DNA of 64,000 nt from Planctomycetota bacterium (GTDB lineage Bacteria > Planctomycetota > UBA1135 > GCA-002686595), in assembly GCA_014237855.1 (NCBI GenBank), contig JABACD010000018.1, forward strand, positions 45,726 to 109,725, read 5' to 3'. How positions within the stretch are numbered: the first letter of the stretch is position 1; each line of letters starts with the position of its first letter. Positions 8,934-16,854 of the stretch are shown here, one piece after another. Made by a program: the position numbers and the translations under genes. A model generated the notes under the pieces. It was given only the letters and a program-made list of their open reading frames with translations. It was not told the origin of the DNA and ran no database searches.

Positions 8934-9929
8934 TCAAACAGTCTCGGGATAGGTCGTCTTCCAGGCCTCTCCAAGCACCTCTCGGAGCCCTTCCTGGCGC
9001 ATTGAGGAGATCCTGAGCGCCCTCTGGCCTGCTGCCGCCTCGAGCTCAGCGACTCGCTCGGCGTCCTCCTCCTGCTCGAACTTCGTCGCGACCAGGATAC
9101 GGGGCTTGGCAGCCAGCTCGGGAGAGAACTCCTCCAGCTCGGCACAGATGACCTCAAAAGCCTCCTGTGGTGGAGTGTTGGCCTCGGCAGAGACATCGAC
9201 CAGGTGCAAGAGCCCCCGGCAACGCTCGACGTGCTTGAGGAAGCGATGGCCGAGCCCCTGCCCCTTGGCAGCCCCGCTGATCAGGCCTGGTAGATCAGCG
9301 ATGCAGAGGGTCACGCCCGTCCCAACCTCGGCGATCCCGACCTGAGGGTCCAGGGTGGTGAAGGGATAGTCAGCCACCTTCGGTCGAGCGCTGGTGACCA
9401 CGCTCAGGAAGGTGCTCTTGCCCGCATTCGGAAGCCCCACCAGCCCCACATCGGCGAAGATCTTCAGCTCCAGCCGCACGGAGCGATTCTCGCCCTCCAG
9501 GCCCTTTGTCGCCTTCCGCGGGACCTGGCAGATGGATGTAGCGAAGTGCACGTTGCCCTTGCCCCCACGTCCACCTTCCGCGATCACCAAGCGTGCGCCG
9601 TCGTGATCCAGATCGAAGAGCAGGTTTCCACGCTCGCGATCGTACACCTGCGTTCCCACAGGAACCTCCACGATCCTGTCGGCGCCGCCGCGACCGCTGC
9701 ACTTCTGGGTACCACCAGGACGACCCTTGCCCGCGGTATATCGGAACTGACGACCAACCCGCAGGAGCGAGTTCTCCGAGCTGTTAGCTACCAGGATGAC
9801 ACTGCCCCCATCACCGCCATCACCACCGTCCGGTCCACCCCGCGGAACAGACTTCTCACGGCGGAAGGAGACGAGACCGTCTCCACCCTTGCCTGCGCTG
9901 AGTTCGATGAAGGCTTCGTCGCGGAACAT
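8934..9929 (-). CDS. obgE: Obg/CgtA family ribosome-assembly GTPase with altered G4 motif
   Basis: Large-subunit maturation and stress GTPase. The glycine-rich Obg fold is at the N-terminus (AGKGGDGLVSFRREK; GGPDGGDGGDGG). The G domain has GLPNAGKST (G1), the Obg-specific YPFTTLDPQVG (G2) and DLPGL (G3). At G4 the usual NKxD reads TKFE, so the guanine-specificity Asp is Glu, and G5 is ISSMRQEG. The ATG at 9929 is chosen because the Obg fold begins at once; the frame is open further upstream. 331 residues, without a long C-terminal OCT domain. It follows rplU-rpmA in the conserved order. Confidence 0.93.
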   Translation of the reverse strand: MFRDEAFIELSAGKGGDGLVSFRREKSVPRGGPDGGDGGDGGSVILVANSSENSLLRVGRQFRYTAGKGRPGGTQKCSGRGGADRIVEVPVGTQVYDRERGNLLFDLDHDGARLVIAEGGRGGKGNVHFATSICQVPRKATKGLEGENRSVRLELKIFADVGLVGLPNAGKSTFLSVVTSARPKVADYPFTTLDPQVGIAEVGTGVTLCIADLPGLISGAAKGQGLGHRFLKHVERCRGLLHLVDVSAEANTPPQEAFEVICAELEEFSPELAAKPRILVATKFEQEEDAERVAELEAAAGQRALRISSMRQEGLREVLGEAWKTTYPETV

Positions 9930-10045
9930 GACAAATGGGCGAGGTGGCGGAGCGTCAGATGACAAGCTCCACCACCCCTGATTCTGACTGCGAATCCTGG
10001 TGGGCTCGACCCGAGGACGGGACTGCGCCACCCCTCAAGGAGGCC

Positions 10046-10291
10046 CTACTGGGCGACGTCGACGTGGACGCGGCGTCCCTCTTGGAAGCGCACCAGTCCG
10101 TCCTTGAGGGCGTAGATCGTGTAGTCCTTGCCGAGTCCAACGTTGTGGCCGGGCTTGAAGCGCGTGCCGCACTGGCGAACGATGATCGTCCCCGCGGTCA
10201 CTGCCTCTCCACCGTAGCGCTTGACTCCTCGGAACTGGGGGTTGGAGTCGCGACCGTTGCGGCTCGAGCCTTGTCCTTTCTTATGTGCCAT
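10046..10291 (-). CDS. rpmA: 50S ribosomal protein L27
   Basis: 81 residues, beginning [16 protein letters not shown], the standard N-terminus that reaches the peptidyl-transferase centre. [19 protein letters not shown] and the Gly-rich [16 protein letters not shown] follow. No N-terminal pre-sequence needing cleavage is seen. It sits 35 bp after rplU and about 115 bp before obgE. Confidence 0.97.
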   Translation of the reverse strand: MAHKKGQGSSRNGRDSNPQFRGVKRYGGEAVTAGTIIVRQCGTRFKPGHNVGLGKDYTIYALKDGLVRFQEGRRVHVDVAQ

Positions 10292-10326
10292 TGATCCGTT
10301 GTTCTTCCCTTCTGGGAATCTCTGCT

Positions 10327-10641
10327 CTAGGCGTTGATCGCGGTGATGCGAACGCGGGTGTAGCGCTGACGGTGTCCGCGCTTCACGCGGATGTTCTTAC
10401 GCCTCTTGAAGCGGAAAGCGATGATCTTCTCACCCTTGGCCTCTCCGATAACCTCGGCACTGACGGAAGCTCCAGCGACATTGGGCTTGCCTACCTGAAC
10501 CTTGCCCTCATTTCCCACGAGGAGCACCTGGTCAAAGGTGAGCTCGTCGCCGGGCTGGGCGTCCTGCTTGAGGTCGAGGAGGAGAATGTCTCCCTCGCGA
10601 ACGGTGGTCTGCTGATCGGAATCGTTGATGACTGCGTACAA
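10327..10641 (-). CDS. rplU: 50S ribosomal protein L21
   Basis: 104 residues, [18 protein letters not shown], with the C-terminal [20 protein letters not shown] typical of L21. The start codon is TTG at 10641, preceded by a good Shine-Dalgarno GGGAGG. No ATG fits the conserved N-terminus. First gene of an rplU-rpmA-obgE unit. Confidence 0.96.
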   Translation of the reverse strand: MYAVINDSDQQTTVREGDILLLDLKQDAQPGDELTFDQVLLVGNEGKVQVGKPNVAGASVSAEVIGEAKGEKIIAFRFKRRKNIRVKRGHRQRYTRVRITAINA

Positions 10642-10698
10642 TGTAATCCTCCCGGAGAGCGGTGCCAGCTGGCACGGCCTGGCGGAATTGGGGCGAAG

Positions 10699-10726
10699 AG
10701 TCTAGCCAGAGCAAGGGGTCTCGCAA
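10699..10726 (-). promoter_or_regulatory. Candidate sigma70 promoter for rplU
   Basis: On the minus strand, TTGCGA (10721-10726) and TAGACT (10699-10704) are separated by 16 bp, about 60 bases ahead of the rplU start. The match is moderate. Confidence 0.3.
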
Positions 10727-10805
10727 AGGGCCCACAAGGGGAAATCGAGTCCGGATTCTGCTCTGCCCCCCTGGTACCTGCTCCACACTGCCCCTGGTCG
10801 TGGCC

Positions 10806-10826
10806 TGGGGGGTGTTCAGCCCCCCA
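10806..10826 (-). terminator. Hairpin after the SGNH-hydrolase gene
   Basis: A TGGGGGG/CCCCCCA stem of 7 bp with a seven-base loop lies 15 bases after the stop at 10841. It is GC-rich but lacks a clear T-run. Confidence 0.4.
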
Positions 10827-10840
10827 CCCAGGCGGTTCCG

Positions 10841-12007
10841 TCAGCGCAGCTCGCGGACCAGCGCCTCGGCGATCAATTCGTGGCCGAGGGTGTTGATGTG
10901 AAGGTCGGAAGTCCAATAGCAGGCCTCCGAGCTGCCCGCGAAGATCGGGCTCATGTCGATGGTTTGGATGCCCTCGAGCGCGAGAAAGTCCAGGTACCCC
11001 TGGCCGACCTGGGCGGAGCGGGCCAGGTCCTCGGGGCTGAGCTCCATGCGCTGACAGAGATCATCCACCCGAGCCTGGACCAGGCGTGGCTGGACCTGAG
11101 CGCAGGTCGGAATGTAGATCACAATCAGACGCACTCCCCGCTCGCGACACAGATCCCTGACCGCGCGAGTCGCCTGGCGAGCAAGGGCCTCGGCCATGGG
11201 GATCTCCTCTGGGCGCATGGCAAAGGCCAGCACCTGGTTCATTTCCTGGGTCACCAGGGACTTGTGTGCGGCCGCCACTCGCCGCCACTTGCGCTCCAAG
11301 CGTGGCTCGAGAGCCTCAGGGGCCCCCAGCTGATTGAAGTAGCGATAGACCCTTACCGGCGCAGCGAAGTCGTTCCCGGCGTAGACCGCCATGACGAAGA
11401 CATCCGGCTCGAGGTGGCCCCACTTCTCGAGGACTCCCAGGTAGTTGTAGAAGGAATAGGCCCCCTTTCCTCCGTTGAGAGCCTCGACGCTGCGTGCAGG
11501 ATCCTGCGCGGCGAGCCGAGCCTCGAGCAGGTTCGCAAACTGCTCCGCATTCGGCACGCGACCTGCTGTGTGGGAGTCGCCGGTGACCAGGACCCTCAGG
11601 TCCGGAGGAGCCTCGAGGACATCCACCGACTTCCGAAAGCCCTCCGCATTGGTCTCGATGGGCCAGCTTCCGCTGGGGTGCTCGGGAAAGCTGACACGCC
11701 CCGCGTAGTTCCCGATCTCCCAGAAGTAGCAGTCGGGGTCGAAGATCACCCGCTCTCCCTGGATCGCACTGAACAGCTGCCGGGCAACCTCCTCCGTGAC
11801 CGGTTCCCGGCGGAGCTGCTCCTCTTCGAAGAGCTCCGCCGACTCCCCGCCCTCCCTCTCCTCGAGCAGGTCTCGAAGCTCCTCCCTGTTGTCCTCGAGA
11901 AGAGTGTTCTCTCCTTCTCCGCGACTCTCCAGATAGATGTAGGCCAAGGCGACGGCAACGACCGTCGAGCCGAGGGAGAGCAGCAGGCCTACACGAAGCT
12001 TGGACAT
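10841..12007 (-). CDS. Membrane-anchored SGNH/GDSL-type hydrolase
   Basis: About 388 residues. A single N-terminal membrane helix (about 4-26) precedes an acidic, coiled-coil-like stretch (about 35-70) and an SGNH fold. Visible blocks are VTGDSHTAG (nucleophile Ser145), the Gly block NGGKGAYSF, VYAGNDF (Asn of block III) and SDLHINTLGHE (Asp and His of block V). All four catalytic or oxyanion positions look intact, so it is probably an active esterase or acetyl-polysaccharide hydrolase facing the periplasm. ATG 12007 is preferred to GTG 12019 because GGGAGGGAG lies 11 bases ahead of it. It starts 24 bp after the sulfatase, probably co-transcribed. Substrate unknown. Confidence 0.7.
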   Translation of the reverse strand: MSKLRVGLLLSLGSTVVAVALAYIYLESRGEGENTLLEDNREELRDLLEEREGGESAELFEEEQLRREPVTEEVARQLFSAIQGERVIFDPDCYFWEIGNYAGRVSFPEHPSGSWPIETNAEGFRKSVDVLEAPPDLRVLVTGDSHTAGRVPNAEQFANLLEARLAAQDPARSVEALNGGKGAYSFYNYLGVLEKWGHLEPDVFVMAVYAGNDFAAPVRVYRYFNQLGAPEALEPRLERKWRRVAAAHKSLVTQEMNQVLAFAMRPEEIPMAEALARQATRAVRDLCRERGVRLIVIYIPTCAQVQPRLVQARVDDLCQRMELSPEDLARSAQVGQGYLDFLALEGIQTIDMSPIFAGSSEACYWTSDLHINTLGHELIAEALVRELR

Positions 12008-12030
12008 GACGTGGAGCACTCCCTCCCGAC

Positions 12031-13431
12031 TCAGCGGGCCAGATCGGCCCAGTCCCCGGGAGGGCTCCAGTTGGATGGTTGTGGGCTCGGGCCAGGCGGC
12101 ATCAGGAGACCGCTGCCGTCACCCCACTCGATCATAGCCTCTCGAATTCGCCGTGCGACGGCCGGGCGTAGCTGGGCGAGGTCGTTCTTCTCGGTTGGAT
12201 CTTCCTCGAGATCAAAGAGCCAGAAGTCCTCCTTGTCCTCGGCCCAGTCCCGATGCCAGACCCCCTTCCACTTGCCCTGGACTGTTCCCAGCCAGCTTGC
12301 GCTACCACTCTGATGGCTGAAGAAGAACTCCCGTGCCTCTCCCTCAGGCGACTGGGCCAAGAGGTCCTGTCCGGAAGCTCCCATGGGCACGGTAGCACCG
12401 GCGGCCGTGGCCAAGGTGGCAAAGAGATCGGGCATCCAGACGGGTCGATCCGAGGTCGAGGCAGGGTCGATGCGTCCCGGCCAGCGCAGGATCAAGGGAA
12501 CCCGAAGGCCCCCCTCAAAGGTCGTGGCCTTGCCCCCTCTGAAGGGCAGGTTGCTTCCGCCGTGTCCTGGCTCTGCGCCGTTGTCGCTCACGAAGACCAC
12601 CAGGGTGTCCTCCGCAAGGCCGCTGGACTCGAGCGCATCAAGGACTCGCCCCGTTGCTCGGTCGAGCCCCGCGACCACCGCCAGGAACTTGCGACGGTCG
12701 GGATCGGTGATCCCTTCCAATCCGGCATCCAGCTCTGCAGGTGCGGCCAAAGGGACGTGGGGTGCGGTCAGGGAGAGCATCAAGAACAGCGGTATGCGTC
12801 GGTCGTGCTCCTCGAGCACACGTACGGCCTCGTCAGCAAGCAGATCGGTGGTGTAGCCCTGCTCCTCCAAGCTGACTCCGTCCCGCTGCCAGTCAAGACC
12901 TCCGTGCCTGCGCCTGTCGAAGTAGTCCGCAGCTCCACCCAGCAGGCCGTAGAAGTGATGGAAGCCACGTCGATCCGGCCAGGACTCACGCCTGGCGATT
13001 CCCAGGTGCCACTTCCCCAAGAGGAAGCACTGGTAGCCCAGCTCGGAGAGAGTCTCGGGAAGTGTCCGCTGTCCGGCTGGTAGCTCCCGCAGGTTCCACG
13101 GATTCACCGGACCCCGGACCATGTCCAGGTCCATCGGCACCTCTCCGGTCAGAAGTGCAGCCCGCGAGGGAGAACAGGTTGGAAAGGCATAGAAGCACGT
13201 CTCCTCACGACCCTGCCCACGTAGCTCGTCGATTCGTGGAGTGAGGGCCTGGCCACCGTGAAAGCCCACATCGTTCCACCCCAGGTCATCGACCAGGATC
13301 ACCACCAGGTGCGGCCTCGCTGGAGATCCGGAGCCACGGTCGCTGCAGCCGAGCTGCAGGCTCCCGAGCACTCCCAGCCACAGGTACACGAGACCCCGGA
13401 ACGCGCCGTGGAGAGCGTCTGGGGTTCTCAT
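12031..13431 (-). CDS. Secreted Cys-type sulfatase (arylsulfatase family)
   Basis: About 466 residues. The N-terminal signal ends at a possible lipoprotein Cys (SLQLGC, 24-29). The fold starts with HLVVILVDDLGWNDVG, whose Asp pair binds the metal. The formylglycine motif is C86-S-P-S-R90 in TCSPSRAALLTG, so activation by a formylglycine-generating enzyme encoded elsewhere is expected. GKWHLG, TAPHVP, SDNGAEPGHGGSN and FRGGKATTFEGGLRVPLI follow, as in sulfatases of marine polysaccharide degraders. The frame is open further upstream into rng; ATG 13431 gives a proper signal sequence and overlaps no coupling site. It lies between rng and the SGNH hydrolase and may act with it on a decorated polysaccharide. 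Confidence 0.88.
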   Translation of the reverse strand: MRTPDALHGAFRGLVYLWLGVLGSLQLGCSDRGSGSPARPHLVVILVDDLGWNDVGFHGGQALTPRIDELRGQGREETCFYAFPTCSPSRAALLTGEVPMDLDMVRGPVNPWNLRELPAGQRTLPETLSELGYQCFLLGKWHLGIARRESWPDRRGFHHFYGLLGGAADYFDRRRHGGLDWQRDGVSLEEQGYTTDLLADEAVRVLEEHDRRIPLFLMLSLTAPHVPLAAPAELDAGLEGITDPDRRKFLAVVAGLDRATGRVLDALESSGLAEDTLVVFVSDNGAEPGHGGSNLPFRGGKATTFEGGLRVPLILRWPGRIDPASTSDRPVWMPDLFATLATAAGATVPMGASGQDLLAQSPEGEAREFFFSHQSGSASWLGTVQGKWKGVWHRDWAEDKEDFWLFDLEEDPTEKNDLAQLRPAVARRIREAMIEWGDGSGLLMPPGPSPQPSNWSPPGDWADLAR

Positions 13432-13465
13432 GGTCCTGGTCGGCGAGTAGCCGGAGCGATTGCTC

Positions 13466-16258
13466 TCAGCGCTTGCGCCTGCCGCCGGGCCGTACCTCGC
13501 GACCATCGGCGCGCAGGTATCGAAGGACACTGTCCTCGATCTGATCGGGGATCGGCTTGAGGTCGAGTGTGCGCCCCGAGGACTCCTCGAGCGAATTCAG
13601 CTCGGTGCGACGTGACTTCTTCAGGTAGCTGATCGTCTCGGGATGTGCACGAACCTCTACCTTCGAGAAGCCCTTGAGAGTGAGGGCTGAGCCCAGGCGA
13701 CGAAGGATGGCAGCGGCTCTGGAGGAGTCCGTGCGGGTACGCCCCAGCCCTCGACAGGAAGAACACGGACGGAAGAGCTTCTTGTTGATTCCCGGCCCCA
13801 GTCGCTGCCGGGTCATCTCAAGCAGACCGAACTGCGAGATCCGTCCGACCTTCGAGCGTGCTCGATCGTCGGCAAAGCGACTCCGGAAGGCCTGCTCGAC
13901 CGTCTTTCGATTCGAGTTCTTCATCATGTCGATGAAGTCAACGACGATGATGCCCCCCAGGTCCCGAAGGCGGATCTGTCGGGCGATCTCGGGCACCGCT
14001 TCCATGTTTGTCTTGAGGGCGATCTCCTCGAAGTCGTGGCTCGATGTACGGGTCTTGCCCGAGTTGATGTCGATCGCCACCAGGGCTTCGGCCTGATCAA
14101 ACACCACCGAACCGCCGGAGGGCAGCTCGATACGTCGGGCGAAGATCTTCTCGAAGTCCTGCTCCACGCCCTCGCTGTGGAAGAGCGGGCGCGCGCCTTC
14201 GTGCTCTACGATGCGGTCTACATGCTCCGGCATCAACTGCTCGGCGAACTCGCGGATGCTCTTGTAGCTCTCATGATCATCCACGATCACCGCCTCGGTC
14301 TCGGGGCCGAAGAGGTCGCGCACGGTGCGAATGGCCACGTCAGATTCCTGGTAGAGAGCCATGGGGCCGTGGCCCTGGTCCAGGCGCTTGGCCAGGCGTT
14401 TCCAGGCACTCAGCAGGTAGTCCAGGTCTCGCGTGATCTCGAGCTTGGTCCGTCCCATGGTCGCGGTACGCGCGATGATGCCCATCCCATCGGGAACCTT
14501 GAGTCCGTCGAGAATACGCTTGAGCCGCTTGCGCTCCTTGCCGTCCTCGATCTTCCTGCTGACCCCTCGGTGCGAGATCGAGGGCATCAAGACCAGGTAG
14601 CGACCTGGAATCGAGAGGTAGGTCGTCAGGGTCGGCCCCTTGTCCCCGATGGCATCCTTTGTGATCTGAACGACAACCTTCTGGCCAACCTTGAAGAGCT
14701 CGCTGATGGGGCGACGCGGACGAGCACGGAAGCGAGGCTGTCGCGACTTTCCACGATCGCTCCCCTTGGCTACTCTGCCACTCGAGCGCTTCTTGCGAGA
14801 GGACTTCTTCTTCCCACTCTTGGCGGCAGTCTCCTCACCATCCTCTTCGGCCTCGCCCTCTTCCTCGGATTCCTCTCCGGAAGTCAGCTCAGCGGCAACC
14901 GAAGGCTGGCTCGAGCTTGCGTCCCAATCCTCGGGATCGACGCTCGTGGAGAGCAACTGGCTGAGCTGCAGCCCCGACTCGGCGTAGGTCGGGAGTACGT
15001 CCGAAGTGTGCAAGAAGCCGTTGCGGCCTCTTCCGAAGTCGACAAAGGCTGCCCCAATCGAGGCTTCGATGTTGACGATCCGGCCACGATAGATGTCGTT
15101 TACCAGCGATGTATCGCTGTTTACCGTCATCTGAAAGTCGAGGATCTTGCCATCCCGGACAACAGCAACTCGCATCTCCTCATTATCGAAAGCGTTGACC
15201 AGGATCTTGCGATCGGGGACGACCTCCGGTGTCCTTGCTGTCTTCCTTGTGGCCTTCTTGCTTGTCTTACGCTCTTCCTCTCCCTCCGAGTCTCCTCGAC
15301 TGCGACGGCCACGTTTCTTGCGCGTACGTTTCCCGCTGCCGGAGTTCTCTCCTCCCGGGCTGATGAGCTCGGCGTCGTCGGGCAGATCGGGCAGCTCGGG
15401 GAGGTCATCATCCTCACCGGGAATCAGCTCCATGACAGCGGCAGCGGGCTCATCGCTGGAAGCCGCTGACTGTCGCTTGCGGTTTCGACCTCCTCGAGTG
15501 CCACGGCGACGGCGCTTGGGCTTCTCCCCCTCCTCGGTGTCTTCCCCCCCGGAAGAACCAGGCTTCGGTTGATCCTCGTCCTTGGCCTTCGTCGTCCGCT
15601 TCTTGGAACCGCGTCCCTTCTTTCTGGAGACGGTGCGCTTGCGGCGGCCACCTGATCCGGAGTCCTGAGGCGATTCACTTGATTGCTCGCCTTCAGCACT
15701 CACCGTCTCAGCGGCACTCTCTTCGGTGGCGGATGCTCTCGAGGAGGATCCACGGCCACGGCCGCCGCGCTTGCGCCGCGAGGGCTTCTTGGCCTCATCT
15801 CCACTCCCAGAGGTCGTCTCCTGGATCTCCCCCTGGTCGGCTACCTCCTCGGCCTGGCCCTCGGCATCGGGCTTGCGGCGAGTCCTTCGACGACTTCCGG
15901 ACCCTCGCCGTCCGCGGGATCGTGTGTCCTCCGGCTGGCCCTCATCCGCGGAGGCGGGTGCTTCCGCCTCCGTCGAGGAGTCACTGCTGGACGTGGTCCG
16001 GCGAGAGCGACCCCGCTTGCGAGGAGCCTCTTCCTGTTGAGCGCCCTTCTCGGAGCGCTCAGCAGACGTGCCTTCAGTCCCCGAGGACCGCCCGCGGCCT
16101 CGACCGCCACGCTTGCGCCTGGTGCCGGTTCCGTCCTTGGTGGTGGTCCCGGACTTCGGTTCGGAGACCTCGGATGATGAGTTGCCAGTTTCAGGGGAGC
16201 CAATGAAGGCTCCGAATCCCGGAGCCTTGCGAGGCCCCGAGTTTTTCTCTTGGGTCAT
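13466..16258 (-). CDS. rng: Ribonuclease E/G with long disordered N-terminal extension
   Basis: About 930 residues. The first about 350 are low-complexity and charged, rich in RKRGGRGRG-type and Glu/Ser stretches, and are probably an RNA- or protein-binding scaffold. An S1 domain starts at KILVNAFDNEE and is interrupted by a charged insertion of roughly 100 residues before VGQKVVVQITKDAIG. The catalytic part has VAIDINSGKT (about 728) and VVDFIDM (about 773), supplying the metal-binding Asp pair. The zinc-link CSSCRGLG (about 834) allows dimerisation. In E. coli RNase E the scaffold is C-terminal; here it is N-terminal. ATG 16258 overlaps the stop of a small upstream frame. Role: rRNA processing and mRNA decay. 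Confidence 0.92.
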   Translation of the reverse strand: MTQEKNSGPRKAPGFGAFIGSPETGNSSSEVSEPKSGTTTKDGTGTRRKRGGRGRGRSSGTEGTSAERSEKGAQQEEAPRKRGRSRRTTSSSDSSTEAEAPASADEGQPEDTRSRGRRGSGSRRRTRRKPDAEGQAEEVADQGEIQETTSGSGDEAKKPSRRKRGGRGRGSSSRASATEESAAETVSAEGEQSSESPQDSGSGGRRKRTVSRKKGRGSKKRTTKAKDEDQPKPGSSGGEDTEEGEKPKRRRRGTRGGRNRKRQSAASSDEPAAAVMELIPGEDDDLPELPDLPDDAELISPGGENSGSGKRTRKKRGRRSRGDSEGEEERKTSKKATRKTARTPEVVPDRKILVNAFDNEEMRVAVVRDGKILDFQMTVNSDTSLVNDIYRGRIVNIEASIGAAFVDFGRGRNGFLHTSDVLPTYAESGLQLSQLLSTSVDPEDWDASSSQPSVAAELTSGEESEEEGEAEEDGEETAAKSGKKKSSRKKRSSGRVAKGSDRGKSRQPRFRARPRRPISELFKVGQKVVVQITKDAIGDKGPTLTTYLSIPGRYLVLMPSISHRGVSRKIEDGKERKRLKRILDGLKVPDGMGIIARTATMGRTKLEITRDLDYLLSAWKRLAKRLDQGHGPMALYQESDVAIRTVRDLFGPETEAVIVDDHESYKSIREFAEQLMPEHVDRIVEHEGARPLFHSEGVEQDFEKIFARRIELPSGGSVVFDQAEALVAIDINSGKTRTSSHDFEEIALKTNMEAVPEIARQIRLRDLGGIIVVDFIDMMKNSNRKTVEQAFRSRFADDRARSKVGRISQFGLLEMTRQRLGPGINKKLFRPCSSCRGLGRTRTDSSRAAAILRRLGSALTLKGFSKVEVRAHPETISYLKKSRRTELNSLEESSGRTLDLKPIPDQIEDSVLRYLRADGREVRPGGRRKR

Positions 16259-16497
16259 GTCAGTGAGCTGTAACGCCCTTGATGGGCGCCGCTCCCTGGC
16301 ACCTGGATGGAGGTGCCCGTATCGCCCGGGAACAGCTGCCCGGTGCTGCACATCTCGGCGCGCAACCGGTGTCCAGCGACCGCGAAGTGCGATCGCCTCT
16401 GTCCAGGGCCCCCGGGAGCAGCTCCGAGAGCCAGCGCGCCCCTCGCGGGGTCGTCACGGCCCCGGGCGCGGAACACCGGGGTTCGGGCGTTCACCAT
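16255..16497 (-). CDS. Possible small ORF coupled to rng
   Basis: An 80-codon frame whose TGA overlaps the rng ATG (ATGA), the usual sign of coupling here. Its codons end mostly in G or C, as in neighbouring genes, but the Arg/Gly/Ala-rich sequence contains no motif I recognise, and GC-rich intergenic DNA can give the same picture. Treat it as a weak candidate. Confidence 0.2.
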   Translation of the reverse strand: MVNARTPVFRARGRDDPARGALALGAAPGGPGQRRSHFAVAGHRLRAEMCSTGQLFPGDTGTSIQVPGSGAHQGRYSSLT

Positions 16498-16854
16498 CGT
16501 GACGGATCCAGGCAGATGCGGACCCGTCCCAGGAACGTCAGGAACGGAATCGGGTTTTCTTGGGAGTGAGACCCCCGGGGGAGCGGCCAGCGGCCGCCCT
16601 GAGCTAGGTGAGGTGCACCAGTTGGTGCGCTAGGTTGGAATCGCGAGCGCTTCCGTGAGGAGGGCTCGTTGGGTCCATGCTTGCTTATCGACAGGGTCAT
16701 GGGAATCCCCAACCAGGAATTCTAGACCAAGCCAACCCTTACCGGGGGGAGAGAACGACATCTCCTGCAGCGGCCTCAAACGTGATTCAGCCCCCCAGGA
16801 GTCTCAGGGACTCCTGGGGGGCTGAAATGGTGCGTTTCCCGGGATTTCTGGCTG
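16259..16854. other. Intergenic region between secretin gene and rng
   Basis: About 600 bp. The secretin-proximal end holds a strong hairpin (16786-16826). Next to rng lies only the weak frame at 16255-16497. Any rng promoter should be here, but I could not single out a good -35/-10 pair. Confidence 0.4.
16786..16826 (-). terminator. Strong terminator hairpin of the pil operon
   Basis: A perfect 18-bp stem (left arm 16786-16803, right arm 16809-16826) with the loop TCAGG lies 29 bases after the secretin stop. The outer pairs TTCAG/CTGAA supply A and T residues, but only a short T-rich stretch (GTTTG) follows. Confidence 0.65.
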
